Both the position numbers and the translations under genes were made by a program. From positions 1-59,775 of the forward strand of contig JAAZZQ010000038.1 in the NCBI GenBank assembly GCA_014239155.1: a stretch of DNA of 59,775 bases, written 5' to 3'. Below are positions 44,452 through 52,553 of the stretch, in pieces. Source of the stretch: Lachnospiraceae bacterium (GTDB taxonomy: Bacteria > Bacillota > Clostridia > Lachnospirales > Lachnospiraceae). Within the stretch, counting starts at the first letter, position 1. Every line of letters starts with the position of its first letter. The notes under the pieces are model-generated. The model was not told where the DNA came from. It ran no database searches and saw only the letters and a list, made by a program, of their open reading frames with translations.

Positions 44452-44521
44452 GCGCAATTCTGCGCGTTTTATGTAGTGAGACCTATCCGATGGTGCGCCA
44501 ACACCGTTTGAGGATAGGTCT
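44452..44521. other. two hairpins in a gene-free region
   Basis: GCGCA/TGCGC (44452-44465, followed by GTTTTA) and AGACCTATCC/GGATAGGTCT (44479-44521, with inner TGGTG/CACCG and TTTATATC after it) stand alone in the 424-base gap between 44252 and 44677. They could form a small RNA or a terminator on the plus strand; no partner gene is visible. Confidence 0.4.
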
Positions 44522-44676
44522 TTATATCATTTTGTTACCTTAAGGATAAGTATAGAACATGTGATTGTATTTGTCAATACTATTTCGTATATTAGTTCGG
44601 AATATTTGTTTGTCCATAATAATTTACCTTATTTTAATAACCCAAAAATTGACTTCGCTAATGCGCCATCTTCCCT

Positions 44677-46002
44677 TTATTTTATAGGCAATGTAACTGT
44701 AATCTGTATTGTGTCTGTATCTGGCATAGACGCTGTTATCTTGCCTTTATGGGCTTCCACAATGGATTTTGCAATGGATAATCCTAATCCATAACCGCCA
44801 CTTTCTAAATTGCTAGACTGCTCTGTTCTATAAAAGCGGTCAAAAAAATGTCTTAACTGTTCAGAACTGACTTGTTCGGAATTGTTCTTTACACTTAGAT
44901 AAAGGAGATGATTCCTTTTTTCAAGCTTTAATAAAATATTCTCACGATTGCTGTATTTAATGGCGTTATCCAGCAAAATTCCCACTAACTGTCGCATACT
45001 ATTTTCGTCCCCGCAGAAAGAAAGCATTGGTATAACCTCCGTCTTAATATTTCGTCCTCTGCTGCGTGCAAGAACCTGAAAAGAGTGAACAGTCTCATCC
45101 ACAATATCCGATATAGGAAAATCTATTCTTGTATATTGCTGCTGATTTGCATCCATGCGAGACAATGTCAACAGATTGTTGGTAAGGTCTGCCATACGAC
45201 TAGTCTGATTGCGGATATCCGACAACCATTCATTCTCATCTCCAATTTCCATAGCAAGAATCTCCGCATCCGCATCAATGATGGTTACAGGTGTCCTAAG
45301 TTCATGCCCAGCCACAGAGATAAACTGCTTTTGCTTTTCATAGCTCTCAGATACAGGTCTTACAATTCTTCCAGAAAGGAAAATGATTATAATAGAAATG
45401 ATTACAAACCCCAAAAAAGAAATTAGACAATTAATTAACAATGTATTCCTAAATGTAAATAGTTTCCTTCCACAGTCTAAAAAAATAACACAAATGTCAT
45501 TTTTAGTCTCCTTTTTTTCAAAAAGTTTTCTGTAGCGAAAATCACCGATAAAGCCGGCTTCATCTGTTCTCTTGTACACTTGTTTCGCATAATCTTTCGC
45601 TTTTACATCATCCACCATAGCAATGCGCTCTGTACTCACAGACATAATATCTCCTTCAAGCGATAACTCCACCATAAAAAATCTTGCCTCATACATCATC
45701 TCAGGAGAAAGTCTTTGTTTTCCTACAAAAGTTCTACGCTCGTCTTTTTTGATAAAAGGTTCCTCTTGAAATCGCTCTTTCTCTTCTATCAGAAATTCTT
45801 CTCGAAGTTTCCTTTCCTTTTCTGACGAAAGCATTGGTGCAAAATGTGGGTTATTCTCGACAATCATTGTCAGAGTCATATCCGCATCTGCGACAAGTTC
45901 TCGATAAGTCAACAAACTACTAGACATTACAATAATTCCCAATAGCAATATCAATGATAATGTTGACAATATAATAAACTTGTGTTGGAGTTTTTTAATC
46001 AT
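44677..46002 (-). CDS. sensor histidine kinase (two-component system)
   Basis: A 441-residue membrane kinase. TM1 (about 8-32), an extracytoplasmic sensor region (about 33-185), TM2 (about 186-212), then a HisKA domain with SVAGHELRTPVTIIDADAEI (phospho-acceptor His233) and an HATPase domain with NLLTLSRMDANQ, LLDNAIKYSN and GGYGLGLSIAKSIVE. ATG at 46002 is chosen because its ATGA overlaps the stop of the response regulator gene, giving coupling. The signal is unknown. Confidence 0.92.
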   Translation of the reverse strand: MIKKLQHKFIILSTLSLILLLGIIVMSSSLLTYRELVADADMTLTMIVENNPHFAPMLSSEKERKLREEFLIEEKERFQEEPFIKKDERRTFVGKQRLSPEMMYEARFFMVELSLEGDIMSVSTERIAMVDDVKAKDYAKQVYKRTDEAGFIGDFRYRKLFEKKETKNDICVIFLDCGRKLFTFRNTLLINCLISFLGFVIISIIIIFLSGRIVRPVSESYEKQKQFISVAGHELRTPVTIIDADAEILAMEIGDENEWLSDIRNQTSRMADLTNNLLTLSRMDANQQQYTRIDFPISDIVDETVHSFQVLARSRGRNIKTEVIPMLSFCGDENSMRQLVGILLDNAIKYSNRENILLKLEKRNHLLYLSVKNNSEQVSSEQLRHFFDRFYRTEQSSNLESGGYGLGLSIAKSIVEAHKGKITASMPDTDTIQITVTLPIK

Positions 46003-46682
46003 TTTATGTGTTCCTCCAGAGCATATCCTGCATTTCGTCTTGCGCGTATCTCTATATCTGCTTTGAGCACAGCAAGTTTCTTGCGCAGATAAGAAATATA
46101 TGTCCACACCACATTGCTCTCCACATTTGCCTCGTACCCCCAAATTTTGTCCATAAATTGGTCCGCTGAAATAATATGTCTTGGATTTCGCATCATCAAC
46201 TCCATCATCTGAAATTCTTTGTTTGCAAGAACAAAACTGTGATATGGAGAGGCTAACTGAAATGTGGCGCAGTCTAAGGTAATGTTTCCAAAGTGCAATT
46301 TTGCGTCTGGCTGCATTGTTAAGGCACCTTTTCTGGTCATTGCACGAATCCGCGCAAGCAACTCTTTTGAGGCGAATGGCTTGGTGAGATAGTCATTTGC
46401 CCCACTGTCCAACCCTAACACTTTGTCATCCACCTCCGCTTTTGCAGTCAAAAGCATAACTGGAACAATATTTCCTTCCTTTCTAATTTTTTGTAGTACC
46501 TGAATGCCATCCATACGCGGCATCATCACATCCAATATCACACCATCATACTCATTTGCACCCAAAAATTCCAATGCTTCAATGCCATCATACGCCGCAT
46601 CAACTGTGTAATTATTCTTTTTCAATATCATCACAATCGCCTTGGAAAGTGACATCTCATCCTCTGCAAGTAACAATCTCAT
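45999..46682 (-). CDS. OmpR/PhoB-family response regulator
   Basis: A 227-residue DNA-binding regulator. The receiver domain (1-115) has acceptor Asp51 in GVILDVMMPRMDG, the conserved Thr in VMLLTAK and Lys in NDYLTKPF. The C-terminal winged helix (about 130-225) has DKIWGYEANVESNVVWTYIS and IRARRNAGYALE. It is the first gene of the two-gene operon and is coupled by ATGA overlap to the kinase gene. The target genes cannot be told. Confidence 0.95.
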   Translation of the reverse strand: MRLLLAEDEMSLSKAIVMILKKNNYTVDAAYDGIEALEFLGANEYDGVILDVMMPRMDGIQVLQKIRKEGNIVPVMLLTAKAEVDDKVLGLDSGANDYLTKPFASKELLARIRAMTRKGALTMQPDAKLHFGNITLDCATFQLASPYHSFVLANKEFQMMELMMRNPRHIISADQFMDKIWGYEANVESNVVWTYISYLRKKLAVLKADIEIRARRNAGYALEEHIK

Positions 46683-46756
46683 CTATATTTTCCTCCCTGT
46701 TTTTATCAGCCTCTATTGTATGTTCTACCTTTCCACATCAAAAACTACACAGCATG

Positions 46757-47509
46757 TTACTCCTCCACAGTCTCTATCTCTACCCACGCAGGATAAAAAC
46801 CGCAATTTAGTGCAATATTCCATGAATGTATATTTGATAAACTTGTCCCATAAAAAGGAATCACTCCTCGCCGAAACACTTCATTTTTTAAAAGCTGGAC
46901 CAATTTTGTTCCAATTCCCATACCCCGATACGCTGGCAATACATCAATTCCAATCTGCCAAAATAGCGCTGTATCGGCAGAACATCCCGCCAATCCTATT
47001 ATTTTTTCCTCTTGCATTGCACCAACCGCCAAAATATCTGGTCTCTGCGGCAAAAACTTTTCACACAAAGCATTTGAAAATGTCTCTTGTCCATACAACT
47101 GCATAATCTCTTTCTGCTCAAACCATCTTAATTCAAAATCAATTGTTGGCTCCTTAATCTCCACTTTTGGGAGAAACATATGATGACTCTGCCCTAGCTT
47201 TTTTCTGTACTTTTGCAACTCCATTTCCAGCTCCATCAAATAACTGTGCTCAAAAAGCCATATACCATTCTTTTCTGCAATCCATTGCCTCAGCCATTCA
47301 TGTATCTCTTCATCCGCAGAAAGAACCGTATTTTTGCCAAGTGTGACCATCGAAAAAAACGCTTTCTGTTGTGTGTACATTCTTTGTCCTTGATTATTTT
47401 TGGCAACTGTAATCACATTTTCCTTGCTATCCAAATCCTCCACTGTACAGTTAAAATCAATTGCCAATTGTTTTTTCCATTCCATTCTAATTTGCTCTTC
47501 ATTACACAT
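46757..47509 (-). CDS. GNAT family N-acetyltransferase
   Basis: A 250-residue protein. The C-terminal GNAT fold shows IGLAGCSADTALFWQIGIDV (strand), VLPAYRGMGIGTKLVQLLKN (acetyl-CoA pyrophosphate loop RGxGIG) and FYGTSLSNIHSWNIALNCGF. The N-terminal 120 residues are an extension with a helical character and no match to a family I know. It is 23 bases upstream of the HAD gene's end, read in the same direction. Substrate unknown. Confidence 0.75.
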   Translation of the reverse strand: MCNEEQIRMEWKKQLAIDFNCTVEDLDSKENVITVAKNNQGQRMYTQQKAFFSMVTLGKNTVLSADEEIHEWLRQWIAEKNGIWLFEHSYLMELEMELQKYRKKLGQSHHMFLPKVEIKEPTIDFELRWFEQKEIMQLYGQETFSNALCEKFLPQRPDILAVGAMQEEKIIGLAGCSADTALFWQIGIDVLPAYRGMGIGTKLVQLLKNEVFRRGVIPFYGTSLSNIHSWNIALNCGFYPAWVEIETVEE

Positions 47510-47532
47510 TCTTAATTTTCCCTTTTCATTAC

Positions 47533-48006
47533 TTATTGAATATGATTCAACCGAATCCGCTCAATTTCCTTTTTTATTTTATCTGTCCATTGATCATCCT
47601 GATCACCCACTATAAAAACGTGAAATCCAAAAGTTTTCCCATTCTCAGCAACAGAATGGTCATCATCAATATGTAAGTCAATTCGATATTTGCTCGGATA
47701 TTTAGATGGCATAGCCTCCACATGCCCTGCCTGTACCTCCCGAGTATGCCGTGCCCCATTAATAATACAATCAAGCTTTATTCCATAACAGCGAAACAAA
47801 CCTCTTATATAACGCTCAGAGCGATAAGAAGTTGTATATACCCAAAGTTCTATTCCTTGTTGACGAATATCGTTCAGAAGCGCTACTGTCCCTAAACGCA
47901 ATCGTTCTTTATATATTATATCAAAAGGAAACTTTAATGCAGGTTCCACCTTAAAGGTTTCCTCTGATACAAAAAGAGTATCATCTAAGTCAAAAGAAAT
48001 TCGCAT
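47533..48006 (-). CDS. HAD-superfamily hydrolase (phosphatase-like)
   Basis: A 157-residue protein with HAD motif I FDLDDTL (nucleophile Asp5, acid/base Asp7), motif II ELWVYTTSYRS and motif IV DLHIDDDHSVAENG. The small cap fits sugar-phosphate or nucleotide phosphatases of the simple HAD type. It lies 23 bases upstream of the GNAT gene, and the two are likely to be cotranscribed. Substrate unknown. Confidence 0.8.
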   Translation of the reverse strand: MRISFDLDDTLFVSEETFKVEPALKFPFDIIYKERLRLGTVALLNDIRQQGIELWVYTTSYRSERYIRGLFRCYGIKLDCIINGARHTREVQAGHVEAMPSKYPSKYRIDLHIDDDHSVAENGKTFGFHVFIVGDQDDQWTDKIKKEIERIRLNHIQ

Positions 48007-48087
48007 TTTGTTTCCACTCCTTTTTGTGCATCCATATTTCTAAATACTTATTGATTTCTCTCTAAATTAAACTCTTTTTATCCTTGT

Positions 48088-48166
48088 AACTTGTTTTTTG
48101 ACACTTACAAGTTTATAATAAATCCACATAGATAAAATGTAAAGTAACTTGTTAGATTCGTATAAT
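48088..48166 (+). promoter_or_regulatory. operator-like AACTTGT repeats upstream of the HxlR gene
   Basis: AACTTGT at 48088-48094 and its inverted partner ACAAGTT at 48107-48113 form a 7-bp inverted repeat with 12-base spacer. A third copy is at 48146-48152, just before TATAAT at 48161-48166. They fit a self-repressing HxlR regulator, but the HxlR gene starts 160 bases further on. Confidence 0.35.
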
Positions 48167-48329
48167 TTTACTTTTTATAATTCTAAAAATAGTTGAAACC
48201 CTGCGTCAAGCCGATATCTCTTGTCTACTTGGGTACAAAAACTACAACAGCAATATCTAAAAAGAAGTGAACAGTAATAGCGAATCAATAAAATAAGTAA
48301 TACTATTGCTAGAGAAACGAGGGATTTTT

Positions 48330-48671
48330 ATGGAAAAAATATTGCCAGCCTGTCCAGTAGAAACAACTTTATTGCTGATTAGTGATCGGTGGAAAGTATT
48401 GATTATCCGTGATTTATTAGATGGCACAAAACGATTTGGCGAACTGAAAAAGTCAGTTGGAAATGTATCGCAGAAAGTGCTGACAGCTAATTTGCGGTCA
48501 ATGGAAGATAGCGGACTGTTAACCCGCAAGGTATATGCGGAAATACCACCACGCGTTGAATATACATTAACAGAAACGGGATATAGTCTAAAACCTGTGT
48601 TGGACGCACTATCAGAATGGGGAACAGCATATAAAAAGAAAAGTTGCATTTCAACAGACAATGCAATATAG
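48330..48671 (+). CDS. HxlR-family winged-helix regulator
   Basis: A 113-residue DNA-binding protein. The N terminus MEKILPACPVETTLLLISDR has a Cys8 in the place used for thiol redox sensing in YodB/HypR-type regulators. The winged helix follows: KWxxLIIRDLL pattern RWKVLIIRDLLDG, recognition helix KRFGELKKSVGNVSQKVLTA and wing YTLTETGYSLKPVL. ATG at 48330 has GAGGGA upstream. No oxidoreductase gene is adjacent, so the target is unknown. It is divergent from the HAD/GNAT pair. Confidence 0.88.
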   Translation: MEKILPACPVETTLLLISDRWKVLIIRDLLDGTKRFGELKKSVGNVSQKVLTANLRSMEDSGLLTRKVYAEIPPRVEYTLTETGYSLKPVLDALSEWGTAYKKKSCISTDNAI

Positions 48672-48783
48672 CACCCAACAGCTTAATTGTGTTATCGACA
48701 ATAGATCTTACTGTATTAATCAAATGGGGAAAATTTATCCTCACTACTCATATGCTCAACACCTGTCAACTTTGACCCTACTC

Positions 48784-48954
48784 AATCGAGTAGGGAAAGA
48801 CTTCTCCCCTACTCCCTGCGAGACCCGTGCGCCATGTTAATGGCATATTTCCTTTGCACAGGTCTATGCAATCGAGTAGGGAAGATTACTTCCCTACTCG
48901 CCGCGCGACCTGCGCGCCACTTTAGTGGCATATTTCCTTTGCGTAGGTTTGTAC
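48784..48954. repeat. family C tandem repeats (two 85-86-bp units)
   Basis: Unit 1 (48784-48869) and unit 2 (48870-48954) both begin AATCGAGTAGGGAA and include GCGCCAYKTTARTGGCATAT. In unit 2, GAGTAGGGAAG and CTTCCCTACTC form a perfect 11-bp stem. The second hairpin is GCCAT-GTTA-ATGGC in unit 1 and GCCAC-TTTA-GTGGC in unit 2, a compensatory pair change. A diverged copy lies in the ileS leader (43008-43160). No ORF with a ribosome site is present. Confidence 0.7.
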
Positions 48955-48964
48955 ATAAAAAAAT

Positions 48965-48993
48965 AAAGGCAGTTCCTGAATAAAACTGCCTTT
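48965..48993 (-). terminator. terminator of acpP
   Basis: AAAGGCAGTT and AACTGCCTTT form a perfect 10-bp stem with a 9-base loop. On the minus strand the sequence then runs into a T-rich stretch. It closes the acpP transcript. Confidence 0.85.
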
Positions 48994-49006
48994 ATCCTGC
49001 ACGTTT

Positions 49007-49240
49007 TTAGATGTCTGCTCCTTGTTCTTTCAAAAATTCGATAATATCGCCAACTGTTTTTACTCGCTTATCCATCTCTTCATAATCCGCATTAATACCA
49101 TACTCGTCCTCAAACGCCATAATCAATTCCACCAGATCAATGGAATCTGCGCCAAGGTCATCCTTCAGATTTAAATCTTCTGTGAGCTCCACACCTGTTA
49201 AGTGCAACTGTTCTTCGATAATTTCCAATACTCTTTCCAT
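49007..49240 (-). CDS. acpP: acyl carrier protein
   Basis: A 77-residue acidic protein that carries growing fatty acyl chains on phosphopantetheine. The DSIDLVEL motif has the attachment Ser33. A ribosome site AAAGGAG is 8 bases upstream. The gene is monocistronic with a terminator at its 3' end and a 370-base leader upstream. It is not in a fab cluster here, so it may be the housekeeping or a specialised ACP. Confidence 0.95.
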   Translation of the reverse strand: MERVLEIIEEQLHLTGVELTEDLNLKDDLGADSIDLVELIMAFEDEYGINADYEEMDKRVKTVGDIIEFLKEQGADI

Positions 49241-49610
49241 TTAAAAATCTCCTTTATACACACTAACCTTCCCAATGCCACAAAATGACATCTCAAAACC
49301 ATGCAAAGAATGCCTGCTTTTTAACATTCTCTCGTGCAAGAAAACTCTTCTCACACAAATCCCGTACATTAGGAAATCGACATTATGCGACACTTAAACT
49401 ATTTAGACTCGCACGGTCCTTCTCCTATAAAAGTACAATTATTTTTTATAGTACATTCCTGTAGCTTTATACTCTCATTGTATGCAATTCCATGCAGTCA
49501 TATGATGTCCATCTTGTAACATTTGCATTATTGCTCACCACATAGCCACTTTTCTATAAAAACGCAATCTACTCTTATAAGAATTATGTAGTTCCCTATT
49601 GACAATCAGA

Positions 49611-49639
49611 AGTATAGTATTCCCATATATATTTGTCAA
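49611..49639 (-). promoter_or_regulatory. promoter of the acpP transcript
   Basis: On the minus strand TTGACA (49639-49634), a 17-base spacer and TATACT (49616-49611). It is 370 bases upstream of acpP, and the intervening leader has no ORF I can support, although it has several small hairpins. Confidence 0.6.
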
Positions 49640-49689
49640 CGTATTTTCTAAAAATTTCCTTAAAAATACAAAAAAGATACCAAATAATG

Positions 49690-50544
49690 CTATTGACTTT
49701 CCAAATTTGCCAATAAATATTGATATACTTCCCGCTTGGAAATCCCCCGATCCTTCGCCACTCGTTTCATCGCTTCCTTATGTTCGATTCCCTGTGACTC
49801 ATACTGTTGCAAATGAACCTCAATTGAAATTTCCTGCCAGTTGCGCTCTCGTTCTCGTTGAAATTCAGAAAGACTTCTACCCTCGATTACAAGCACATAT
49901 TCACCTTTCGGCTCCTGCGTTTCAAATATCCTACACGCATTTTGCAATGTTGTTAATGTAATTTCTTCAAATTTTTTTGTCAGTTCCCTACAAAGTGTCA
50001 GCTTACGCTCCCCAAGCGAATGATACAACTCATCTAATGTCCGCGCCAAGTGATGTGGGGCCTCATATAAAATAATTGTTCTTGATTCTTTCTGTAAGTC
50101 CCCCAAAATCGCTTTTTTTTCTTTCTTATCTGCGGGCAAAAATCCCTCAAAACAAAACCGTCTTGTACTCAATCCTGAAAGCGTCAATGCAGTGATACAT
50201 GCTGCTGGTCCCGGCAAAGAAGTCACCACAATCCCAGCCTCATAACATTTTTTTACAAGCACTTCCCCCGGATCAGAGATAGCCGGCGTTCCCGCATCTG
50301 TTATCAATGCCACATTTTTGCCCTGATGCATTTGCGCAATTAATACATCAGCCTTCCCAACTTTATTATATTCATGATAACTTGTCATTGGTGTGTGGAT
50401 ATCAAAATGATTTAGGAGCTTTATACTATTCCTAGTATCCTCCGCTGCTATTAAATCGACCATCTGTAATGTCTCCACCACCCGCGACGTCATATCTCTT
50501 AAATTGCCAATTGGCGTTGCGCACAGATATAATTTTCCTGTCAT
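49690..50544 (-). CDS. rsmI: 16S rRNA (cytidine1402-2'-O)-methyltransferase
   Basis: A 284-residue SAM-dependent methyltransferase of the tetrapyrrole-methylase fold. It adds a 2'-O-methyl to C1402 in the ribosomal decoding site. Signatures: LYLCATPIGNLRDMT at the N terminus, DLIAAEDTRNS, ALITDAGTPAISDPGE and SLPGPAACITALTLSGL. ATG at 50544 is used; the GTG at 50556 is too near the AGGTGG site. It is the last gene of the pyk-to-rsmI cluster and ends close to the acpP promoter. Confidence 0.96.
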   Translation of the reverse strand: MTGKLYLCATPIGNLRDMTSRVVETLQMVDLIAAEDTRNSIKLLNHFDIHTPMTSYHEYNKVGKADVLIAQMHQGKNVALITDAGTPAISDPGEVLVKKCYEAGIVVTSLPGPAACITALTLSGLSTRRFCFEGFLPADKKEKKAILGDLQKESRTIILYEAPHHLARTLDELYHSLGERKLTLCRELTKKFEEITLTTLQNACRIFETQEPKGEYVLVIEGRSLSEFQRERERNWQEISIEVHLQQYESQGIEHKEAMKRVAKDRGISKREVYQYLLANLESQ

Positions 50545-50644
50545 CACTTCCACCACCTAACACTAAAAAAATTAATCTCTTGTACCATCAAAACTAATTT
50601 GAACTACAACAAAACATTCTCATAACAAACAGATAATAAATAAA

Positions 50645-51382
50645 TTAAAACCCATATGTATCGCAAATTTCATCTGTGTACACATTTGGTGCCTTAAAAA
50701 TAATCAATGGTTTCTCCACAGTCATACGTGGTCTTCCACCGCGACACCCCTCAATCAGTACCATATTTGGTTCCTTATCAACATAAGGATAAACCAACCG
50801 CATACGTTTCGGTTCCAGATGATACTTTGTCATCACTGTCATAATCTCCGCCAACCGAAATGGTCTGTGCACCATGCAAAAGTATCCGCCTGTCCTTAAC
50901 AACTTTGCCGCAGTTCTGACTACATCTTCAAGTGTACATAAAATTTCATGGCGCGCAATCGCTTTGGGCACATCTGGATTTTGTAATCCATGCTGTCCAA
51001 TCATATATGGTGGATTACATGTTATTATATCAAAAGAAGCAGCATCAAATAATTGGTCTGCTTCCTTTAAATCCCCTGTCACAATTTCAATCTTCTTCTC
51101 CAGATGATTAAGCTGCACACTGCGCCGCGCCATGTCCGCGCTCTCCTCCTGAATCTCAATGGCAACTATTTGTGATGCCTGTGTTTTTGCTGCAACCAAC
51201 AGTGGAATAATCCCTGTTCCTGTACCCATATCAAGCACTACTGCGCCAGGCTTGACACGCACAAAACCACTTAATAACACCGCATCCATACCAAAACAAA
51301 ATTTCTGAGGATTCTGAATAATTTGATATCCATTCCGTTGCAAATCATCAATACGCTCATTTTCTTTTAATTCTACAACCAT
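50645..51382 (-). CDS. tRNA1(Val) A37 N6-methyltransferase-like protein (YabB/TrmN6)
   Basis: A 245-residue SAM-dependent methyltransferase. The SAM site is VVLDMGTGTGIIPLLVAAK and the catalytic NPPY motif is ITCNPPYMIGQHG, typical for N6-adenine methyltransferases. In Bacillus the orthologue YabB lies in the same gene order (ricT, yabA, yabB, yazA, rsmI); here yabA and yazA are absent. ATG at 51382 has AGGG at 6 bases; an ATG at 51409 is possible. Confidence 0.85.
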   Translation of the reverse strand: MVVELKENERIDDLQRNGYQIIQNPQKFCFGMDAVLLSGFVRVKPGAVVLDMGTGTGIIPLLVAAKTQASQIVAIEIQEESADMARRSVQLNHLEKKIEIVTGDLKEADQLFDAASFDIITCNPPYMIGQHGLQNPDVPKAIARHEILCTLEDVVRTAAKLLRTGGYFCMVHRPFRLAEIMTVMTKYHLEPKRMRLVYPYVDKEPNMVLIEGCRGGRPRMTVEKPLIIFKAPNVYTDEICDTYGF

Positions 51383-51417
51383 ACAAAACCCTATTCTGGC
51401 ATTTCCCATCCACCAAA

Positions 51418-52350
51418 TTACACTGTATCATCAAGCTTTGACTTTGTATCCTGTTTCTCCTGCTTTTCCAATTTCTCAAGCTCTTTTAATTCTCTGCGTT
51501 CCTCATCACTCATATTGTCATTTTTATCCTTTTTATGCCGTCTTTTAAATCGAAGCTGCTCCACTTTATACTCGTGAATTTCCTTTTCGTCATCCACCTC
51601 CACAATTACCTTAACTAGCTGCCGAAGCACATTGACGCTGTGTACTACCCCCTTCAATCCGTCGTCTGCCGTCACAAAGTCACCCACATTAGGAAGCTTT
51701 CGATTTAAATATTCATACGTCTCCTCCTCATGTTTTAGACAGCACATTAAACGACCACATACACCAGAAATCTTTGTTGGATTCAAAGAAAGATTTTGCT
51801 CCTTCGCCATCTTAATAGAAACTGGAACAAACTCTGACAGATGTGAATGACAGCAAAGTGTTCTTCCACAGATGCCAATTCCTCCAAGAATTTTCGTCTC
51901 ATCTCGCACACCTATCTGCCGCAGCTCAATTCTTGTTTTAAATACAGATGCCAAATCCTTTACTAATTCCCGAAAATCAATACGCCCGTCCGCTGTAAAA
52001 TAAAACAACACTTTATTGTTATCGAATGTATATTCCGCATCAATCAATTTCATCTCAAGATTATGCTTTTTTATTTTTTCAAGACAAATTTTATAAGCTT
52101 CCTTTTCCTTTTGTTTGTTTGCCTCCTCCTGCTCCATATCACGTTTTGTCGCAACGCGAAGCACCGGCTTTAAAGGAGAGACTACTCGCTCCTCGTCAAT
52201 CTCTTTTGGGTCGCCTACCACGGTACCATATTCGATACCACGCGCTGTCTCTACAATAACATGTTCTCCACGCTTAATATCAAAATCTACAGGGTCAAAA
52301 AAATAAATCTTACCTGCTGTCCGAAATCTCACACCAATTACTTTAACCAT
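51418..52350 (-). CDS. ricT: PSP1-domain protein RicT/YaaT
   Basis: A 310-residue protein. The PSP1 domain (about 60-150) and Cys pattern GICGRTLCCHSHL with SGVCGRLMCCLKHE are typical. In Bacillus RicT forms an iron-sulfur complex with RicA and RicF that helps RNase Y mature mRNAs and supports competence and sporulation. The last 30 residues are a Lys/Glu-rich tail. It lies in the classic order after holB. RicA/RicF are not in this window. Confidence 0.92.
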   Translation of the reverse strand: MVKVIGVRFRTAGKIYFFDPVDFDIKRGEHVIVETARGIEYGTVVGDPKEIDEERVVSPLKPVLRVATKRDMEQEEANKQKEKEAYKICLEKIKKHNLEMKLIDAEYTFDNNKVLFYFTADGRIDFRELVKDLASVFKTRIELRQIGVRDETKILGGIGICGRTLCCHSHLSEFVPVSIKMAKEQNLSLNPTKISGVCGRLMCCLKHEEETYEYLNRKLPNVGDFVTADDGLKGVVHSVNVLRQLVKVIVEVDDEKEIHEYKVEQLRFKRRHKKDKNDNMSDEERRELKELEKLEKQEKQDTKSKLDDTV

Positions 52351-52370
52351 ATCTATCTACCTCATACTTT

Positions 52371-52542
52371 TGTAGCAGTTCGACCTTCAGCTTTCTGTTA
52401 TAAGGAATTGTAAAAAATCAAGTTATTTCCTACAGTTTCTAAGCATCAAAGCTATGTAAAACCACGCTGCTTAATGCATCTCTACCACTACACAGTTTCA
52501 CAAACTTTACAATAAATGCAAAGTCATGAATTGAATTGTAAC
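52371..52542. repeat. MITE-like intergenic repeat, family B copy 2
   Basis: 172 bp from TGTAGCAGTTCGACCTTCAG to GAATTGTAAC. It shares CTTTCTGTTA at the left and CAATAAATGCAAAGTCATGA at the right with copy 1. Inside is a short family A-like segment (GGAATTGTAAAAAAT ... TTATTTCCTACAGTTTC, 52403-52439). Confidence 0.6.
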
Positions 52543-52553
52543 TATTTATTCTA

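Noticed and set aside
46003-46143. N-terminal extension of the histidine kinase ORF
   Set aside because: It overlaps the response regulator in another frame; the ATGA overlap gives a normal start at 46002.
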